Assembly (NCBI GenBank): GCA_031275515.1
Contig: JAISOQ010000183.1
Coordinates: 1 to 10,182 of the forward strand
Source: Treponema sp.
GTDB taxonomy: Bacteria; Spirochaetota; Spirochaetia; Treponematales; Breznakiellaceae
Length of the DNA stretch: 10,182 nt
Reading direction: 5' to 3'
The position numbers and the translations under genes were made by a program. This document shows positions 5,817 through 10,182 of this stretch, in pieces. Every line of letters starts with the position of its first letter. Position 1 is the first letter of the stretch. The notes below the pieces were generated by a model. That model ran no database searches and was not told the origin of the DNA. It saw only the letters and a list, made by a program, of their open reading frames with translations.

Positions 5817-8558
5817 GTGTTTCTAAAATCCTTTTTCTCTATCCGGTCGGATCGCAAATACCGTCTTGGTTCTATTCTGGGAGCTGTGGGTCTGGCTCTC
5901 ATCGGTATTTTTCTGGGATTTTCCATAACTACGTCCCTGTTCGATTTACCTTTCTTCTTTCCGGCGCCGGGGGACTTTTTTGTCGCCGCCTATGGAATTC
6001 TGGCCTTCATGATTCCCGCCTACCTTATCGCCGCGGCTCTTATCCTGCTCGACGCCGCCTACCGTCCGGACCGGATCTTCATCCTAAGCGCCATGATTTT
6101 CCCTTTTATGACCCTTGCCATAGGTTTCGCCATTTTTCGGGATTATAACAGCCATGCAGAACGTTTCCGTTTCATGGCCCTGCTGGGGAAAACCGGTTTT
6201 AGCTTCGGCATCCTCCTTTTGACCTTTCTGGAAGTCGCGGTCATCCGGGCCTTGGCCGTCCTGCTCTTCCCCCTGCGGTCCAAATCCCCGGCAGGAGGAA
6301 AAGCCGCCGGTTTCAATAGGACCTTCCCCCTCCTCGGGCCGCCTAAGCCGAAAACCAGGAGGGCTTACGCCGAAACCGCCTCGGAGGAGGATGAGGCGGA
6401 CAAGGATGAATCCCCCTCCGGGGCAATCAGACAACAAGAGCCGCAAACCAGGACATCTCACACGGGCGCGGTTAAGCCGTCAACCTGGTACGACAGTTCC
6501 CCGGTTTTATCCCAGGAAGATAGAGGTCCCCCGGACACCTATAAACCGGGGACCTTCAAAGCCCTGGAAATCCGGCGTATCTCCGCCGCCGGGCTGTCCG
6601 GGCTTTTAGACCGGAAGACTCTGCGTTTGGAGTATCACGACAGGGAGCGGGAAACCCGGACCGCGGAAATCAAAGTTCCGGCGGAAATCGCCGCAGAAAT
6701 CGTCCCCAGAGAACTTGAAGATTCTGCGGAAATTGGAGAGTCAGCAGGAACTGAAGAGTTTGTAGGGATGGAAGTTTCTACAAACTCTCTGGAAGAAGCC
6801 CTTGAACGGGCCGAAGTCTTCCCCGGTAATGAGGATTTCCCGGATACCGGGGATCCGGACATCGATCCGGGAGAAGCCGGCGGCATTCCGGCGGGAGAGG
6901 AGGATTTTGACTTTCCCGAAGATGAAGAAGAACGGGGGAATGAAGAAAGCGTTCCCCTGCCCCCCTCCGCCGCGCCGGCAGTGGCCGCGGCAGTGCATCC
7001 GGCGGTTATATCGCTGCCTGCGGCGGTGGAGGCCGGCGTCCCGGTTCCCCGGCAGGAGGCGTCCCTTGAGGGTTCCCCGGCCAGGGAGAAAAAGCCCGGC
7101 GCCCGTAAGGCGGCCCAGTTTAAACCCTACCGGATCCCGGTAGACGGCATCCTGAATCAGTACCCGGACGGCCAGTACTGGATCATAGACCAGCCGACCA
7201 GGGATGCGGCGAATGTCTTACAGAAGACTTTGGAGGAATTCGGTATACAGGCGGAAGTGACGGGCATCAGGAAGGGGCCGGTAATCACTATGTTCGAAAT
7301 ACTCCCGGCGCCGGGGGTTAAACTCTCCAAAATCGTCAACCTCCAGGACAATATCGCCCTCCGCCTTGCGGCTTCCTCTGTGCGCATCGTAGCCCCAATC
7401 CCGGGAAAACACGCGGTAGGCATAGAAGTGCCGAACAGGAAACGGAACATTGTTTCGTTTCGGGAGATCATCGACGGGGAACAAAAGAACGACGCGGCCC
7501 GGGCAGGAAAGAAGGACATCCGGGGGCCGGAAATTCCCGTGGTCCTGGGAAAGGACATCACCGGGGAAGCCCAGACTATGGACCTGGTTCAAATGCCCCA
7601 TCTCCTCATCGCCGGGGCTACCGGCTCGGGAAAGTCGGTGTGCGTCAATACCCTGATCCTCTCGATCCTCTACCAGCGCGCCCCGGCGGAATGCCGCCTT
7701 CTCCTGATAGATCCGAAAATCGTGGAACTCAAACTCTACAACGATATACCCCATCTCCTTACCCCGGTGATAACCGAACCCAAACGGGCTTTCCAGGCCC
7801 TGCAATACTGCCTCTTTGAAATGGAACGCCGGTATGCCTGCCTGGATTCTATGGGGGTCCGGGACATCAAGACCTACAACCGGCGTATACGGGAACGGAA
7901 TATCGCGGCGGAACACATGCCCTATATCGTAGTGGTCATAGACGAATTTGCGGACCTCATGGTTACTACCGGTAAGGAACTGGAATCTACCGTTGCCCGT
8001 CTGGCGGCGATGAGCCGCGCCGTGGGGATACACCTGGTTCTTGCAACCCAGCGTCCGTCGATTGATGTCATTACCGGGCTTATCAAGGCCAACATCCCAA
8101 GCCGCATCGCCTTTATGGTAGCCAGCAAGATGGACAGCCGCATCATTATCGACATGGTTGGGGCGGAAAAACTTCTGGGTAAAGGGGACATGCTCTATGC
8201 CGGCGTGGTAGACCCCTTTCCCATCCGTATGCAGGGCGCTTTTGTCTCCGAAGAAGAGGTAGAGCGGGTGGTGGATTATGTCAAGACCCTGGGACAGCCT
8301 GACTACATCGACGATGAGATTTTCTTTGACGACGACGAAGACGACGCGCCTCCCCTTTTTGCAGAAGGGGAAGATCCCCTCTACGACAAGGCCCTGGAAA
8401 TCGTGGTGCAGCAGGGCAAGGCCAGCGCCAGTTACATACAACGGCGGCTCAAGATAGGGTACAACCGGGCTGCCCGGCTGGTGGAAGAAATGGAAATCCA
8501 CGGCGTAGTAGGTCCCGCCCAGGGGTCCAAACCGCGGGAACTGCTCAGAGGGGTATGA
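5817..8558 (+). CDS. ftsK: FtsK/SpoIIIE DNA translocase
   Basis: This septal, hexameric ATPase pumps chromosomal DNA and aligns the terminus for dimer resolution during division. The GTG start at 5817 sits eight bases after GGAGG (5804-5808). In 913 residues, four membrane segments (about 17-38, 53-79, 85-108 and 119-152) form the anchor. They are followed by a long, low-complexity linker (about 153-435) whose second half is very Glu/Asp-rich. The alpha/beta motor begins near 436. Walker A is GATGSGKS (600-607, K606) and Walker B is VVVIDEFADL with D709-E710. The typical TQRPSIDVITGLIKANIPSRIAF follows. The C-terminal gamma winged helix (about 854-905) includes IGYNRAARLVEEME, the family's DNA-reading helix region, so oriented translocation on KOPS-like sites is expected. 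All catalytic motifs are intact. The gene is separated from slt by a hairpin-rich gap and ends before a strong terminator. Confidence 0.97.
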   Translation: MFLKSFFSIRSDRKYRLGSILGAVGLALIGIFLGFSITTSLFDLPFFFPAPGDFFVAAYGILAFMIPAYLIAAALILLDAAYRPDRIFILSAMIFPFMTLAIGFAIFRDYNSHAERFRFMALLGKTGFSFGILLLTFLEVAVIRALAVLLFPLRSKSPAGGKAAGFNRTFPLLGPPKPKTRRAYAETASEEDEADKDESPSGAIRQQEPQTRTSHTGAVKPSTWYDSSPVLSQEDRGPPDTYKPGTFKALEIRRISAAGLSGLLDRKTLRLEYHDRERETRTAEIKVPAEIAAEIVPRELEDSAEIGESAGTEEFVGMEVSTNSLEEALERAEVFPGNEDFPDTGDPDIDPGEAGGIPAGEEDFDFPEDEEERGNEESVPLPPSAAPAVAAAVHPAVISLPAAVEAGVPVPRQEASLEGSPAREKKPGARKAAQFKPYRIPVDGILNQYPDGQYWIIDQPTRDAANVLQKTLEEFGIQAEVTGIRKGPVITMFEILPAPGVKLSKIVNLQDNIALRLAASSVRIVAPIPGKHAVGIEVPNRKRNIVSFREIIDGEQKNDAARAGKKDIRGPEIPVVLGKDITGEAQTMDLVQMPHLLIAGATGSGKSVCVNTLILSILYQRAPAECRLLLIDPKIVELKLYNDIPHLLTPVITEPKRAFQALQYCLFEMERRYACLDSMGVRDIKTYNRRIRERNIAAEHMPYIVVVIDEFADLMVTTGKELESTVARLAAMSRAVGIHLVLATQRPSIDVITGLIKANIPSRIAFMVASKMDSRIIIDMVGAEKLLGKGDMLYAGVVDPFPIRMQGAFVSEEEVERVVDYVKTLGQPDYIDDEIFFDDDEDDAPPLFAEGEDPLYDKALEIVVQQGKASASYIQRRLKIGYNRAARLVEEMEIHGVVGPAQGSKPRELLRGV

Positions 8559-8563
8559 TCCCT

Positions 8564-8634
8564 GAATTACGCGAACTTGTACGAATTGATGGGGTTTTGT
8601 TCTGAAAATCCGCGTTAATTCGTGTAATTCGCGG
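8564..8634. repeat. Repeat-like intergenic block with TAATTCG motifs
   Basis: Just after ftsK, GAATTACGCG (8564-8573) is inverted relative to CGTGTAATTC (8621-8630; 9 of 10 complementary by sequence). CCGCG (8610-8614) pairs with CGCGG (8630-8634). Within it TTAATTCG and GTAATTCG form a short tandem pair. The wording resembles dispersed intergenic repeats seen in many bacterial genomes, but I cannot confirm copy number here. Confidence 0.5.
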
Positions 8635-8682
8635 TTGATTGTTTTGTAAGCCGGATTTTACATCCAGCCCAAAAATGCGAAA

Positions 8683-8714
8683 AAAAGGCGAATAAGGTTC
8701 CTTATTCGCCTTTT
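8683..8714. terminator. Strong bidirectional intrinsic terminator
   Basis: AAAAGGCGAATAAG (8683-8696), loop GTTC, CTTATTCGCCTTTT (8701-8714): a perfect 14-bp stem with an A-run before and a T-run in the 3' arm. It lies between the converging ends of ftsK (stop at 8556-8558) and the minus-strand lipoprotein gene (stop at 8762-8764). It can serve both transcripts. Confidence 0.9.
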
Positions 8715-8723
8715 ATCTCAAGG

Positions 8724-8751
8724 TGTTTCAAAACTTGTTAATTTTGAAACA
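8724..8751. repeat. Perfect 10-bp hairpin next to the terminator
   Basis: TGTTTCAAAA (8724-8733), loop of eight bases, TTTTGAAACA (8742-8751). It is the first structure met by the minus-strand lipoprotein transcript after its stop codon. The 11-mer TGTTTCAAAAC (8724-8734) occurs identically at 5753-5763 in the other large gap. Confidence 0.7.
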
Positions 8752-8761
8752 AAGCCTCATC

Positions 8762-10168
8762 TTAGTTACCCCAGGGTATTATAAAGACCAGCCCCTCTCT
8801 CCCCGGCGGCACACTATTAGGATCAAGAGGATTAGAGCCATCCTTGAGTTCAAGAGAATCGGAATACCCATCCCCATCGCTATCCGACTTAAGCGGATCG
8901 GTTGGCGTGAATGAAGCGGGGGGAAAGTCCGCGGGGAAGTTATCAGGTCTTTTACTAGGATCAATGTCCCGATCTTTTTTCCCATTGATTTCTTCCCAAT
9001 CGCTTAATGTATCGCCATCAGTATCCCAGTTATTCGGGTCTGTGCCATACTCATATTCCTCTTTGTTAGTGAGCAAGTCCCCATCCAGGTCAGCATTCGG
9101 ATCGAGATCACCGCCATGTTCCTGTTCCCACCAGTCAGGGAGACCATCCTCGTCTTGGTCGCCGGGGGCAACTACCTCTATGTAGGGAGTACCATTATCA
9201 TTTCGCACGATGAGGAACCTCGGCTCGGTACTGGTCAATGTCAATGAGACAGGATTACCGTCCCTATCAGCCCCAACAGTCTTACTTCCTTCTATGGTTT
9301 CAACGGTTATCTTGATATTGTAAGTACTCGGATTAAGACGCAGTCCTGCATACCCTCCGTCTGGTATAGGCTGATCGACGAGAGGACTATACTCATAGCC
9401 CCCCACTTCCCTCTTTTTCTCCGCTTTGGTAATCTCAAACGTACTCCGGTTCAATATCCAGAGGTTATTGTTGTCGGTTACTAAAACCGGAAGCCCCACT
9501 GTTATCCCGTCCTTCAATACTACAATGGCCGTTATCTGTCCCACCAGGATCTGAATCGCCTTCTCAAAATAGTCGTTCTGCTCCTTTAGTTTCACACTGA
9601 TCATATAACCCCCAGGCTCTCGCGATTCTGAGTAGAATGCCCGGTCCTCAATGGGTACAATAGGAGAACCCAGTAATTCCTCACTCCCTGCCTTTACCGA
9701 AACAACCTGCGTACCGGAAAAGTTAATAACCTGAAGTATACCAGAGGGCTGAACTATAGCCTCAGTGCTGAAATAATGGGAAATGTTCTTTTTCTTTTCT
9801 ATTGTTACCCTTTTAGGCTCAAGAGAGTCAAAGCCGTCGGGATAGATCACCTGGATGTCATAGGTTCCCGGATCAAGGATCACCCCCCGCGCCTCATTTG
9901 AGGGGATGGGAAAATATTTTTCCACCGAACCCTGCACATCAATCCTATCACTGGAAACCATATTGCCATCCACGTCCTTAATCACAACTTCTTTTATTTC
10001 TGTACGGGGGGATAGGTTGTGAATTACCGCACCGCCTTTTGCTGCGAATAACTCTTCAGGATTCCGCAGCTCATTGGGAATATCTATGGTACATCCAGCC
10101 ATCATCAGCAGGCCCATGATTACGGCTCCTCCTAATATCAGCCGCTGAAAAAAACTCCGATTTTTCAT
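8762..10168 (-). CDS. Lipoprotein with three beta-type repeats and a TSP3-like Asp-rich calcium-binding region
   Basis: The 468-residue protein has a basic start, a hydrophobic stretch and the lipobox MAGC (C26), so export and lipidation are expected. It starts at ATG 10166-10168, seven bases after AAGGAG. Three repeats of about 90-100 residues follow. Each opens with a strand and Asn/Ser turn (VIHNLS 48-53, VINFS 147-151, ILNRS 238-242) and each carries P-[GS]-x-Y-x-I-x-[VI] (at 100, 185 and 280), as in small Ig- or transthyretin-like beta-sandwiches. Residues 337-452 hold several DxDxDGxxD-type loops (DQDEDGLPDWWE, DLDGDLLTNKEE, DTDGDTLSDWEE, DSDGDGYSDSLE), the thrombospondin type 3-like pattern that binds calcium. 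The protein ends in a short hydrophobic strand. Base composition is more AT-rich than slt and ftsK. A surface or periplasmic binding role is likely; the ligand is unknown. Confidence 0.9.
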   Translation of the reverse strand: MKNRSFFQRLILGGAVIMGLLMMAGCTIDIPNELRNPEELFAAKGGAVIHNLSPRTEIKEVVIKDVDGNMVSSDRIDVQGSVEKYFPIPSNEARGVILDPGTYDIQVIYPDGFDSLEPKRVTIEKKKNISHYFSTEAIVQPSGILQVINFSGTQVVSVKAGSEELLGSPIVPIEDRAFYSESREPGGYMISVKLKEQNDYFEKAIQILVGQITAIVVLKDGITVGLPVLVTDNNNLWILNRSTFEITKAEKKREVGGYEYSPLVDQPIPDGGYAGLRLNPSTYNIKITVETIEGSKTVGADRDGNPVSLTLTSTEPRFLIVRNDNGTPYIEVVAPGDQDEDGLPDWWEQEHGGDLDPNADLDGDLLTNKEEYEYGTDPNNWDTDGDTLSDWEEINGKKDRDIDPSKRPDNFPADFPPASFTPTDPLKSDSDGDGYSDSLELKDGSNPLDPNSVPPGREGLVFIIPWGN

Positions 10169-10182
10169 TTCGTTTCTCCTTA

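Noticed and set aside
5590..5826. 78-codon plus-strand open frame in the slt-ftsK gap
   Set aside because: It runs through the inverted repeats, lacks a ribosome site, and has no domain-like pattern.
7218..8501. 427-codon minus-strand open frame opposite ftsK
   Set aside because: It lies entirely antisense to the conserved FtsK motor, and its composition (many His, Gly, Phe, Asp) reflects the complement of that gene. No family motif or good start is visible.

Overview
The window most likely comes from a spirochaete, probably a gut Treponema of moderate-to-high GC. This is inferred from the gene types and from protein texture: a TPR/Mrr-like membrane protein, a membrane LysM protein, an Slt-type lipoprotein, and FtsK with a long acidic linker. 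No rRNA or other diagnostic marker is present, so the assignment is tentative.

Layout, left to right. (1) Positions 1-498, minus strand: the 5' part of a REP-associated, Y1/IS200-like transposase gene that runs off the left edge. Its HUH histidines are replaced, and its 3' end carries an in-frame 93-bp-period duplication containing a GGGGTCTGACCCC near-palindrome. A further copy of the palindrome core lies just upstream of its start. (2) Positions 544-2154, minus strand: a two-gene unit with a membrane-anchored TPR protein ending in a degenerate Mrr-like nuclease fold, followed by a translationally coupled 74-residue protein of unknown function. (3) Positions 2155-2301: a divergent promoter region. 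(4) Positions 2302-5545, plus strand: a protein combining an Hsp70 substrate-binding-like domain, a membrane helix and a LysM domain, then an overlapping gene for an Slt70-type lytic transglycosylase lipoprotein. (5) Positions 5546-5816: a non-coding gap packed with inverted repeats. (6) Positions 5817-8558: ftsK, the septal DNA translocase. (7) Positions 8559-8761: a spacer with a repeat-like block, a strong bidirectional terminator and another hairpin. (8) Positions 8762-10168, minus strand: a lipoprotein with three internal beta-type repeats and a C-terminal calcium-binding-type (TSP3-like) Asp-rich region.

The plus-strand genes fit a common theme of envelope and division biology. LysM should bind peptidoglycan, Slt should cleave it, and FtsK moves chromosomal DNA at the closing septum. 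The most unusual protein is the LysM one. Its cytoplasmic half aligns by eye from end to end with the beta-sandwich of DnaK's substrate-binding domain but has no ATPase domain, so it may link a client-binding module inside the cell to the cell wall outside. That function is inferred; the domain order is read from the sequence.
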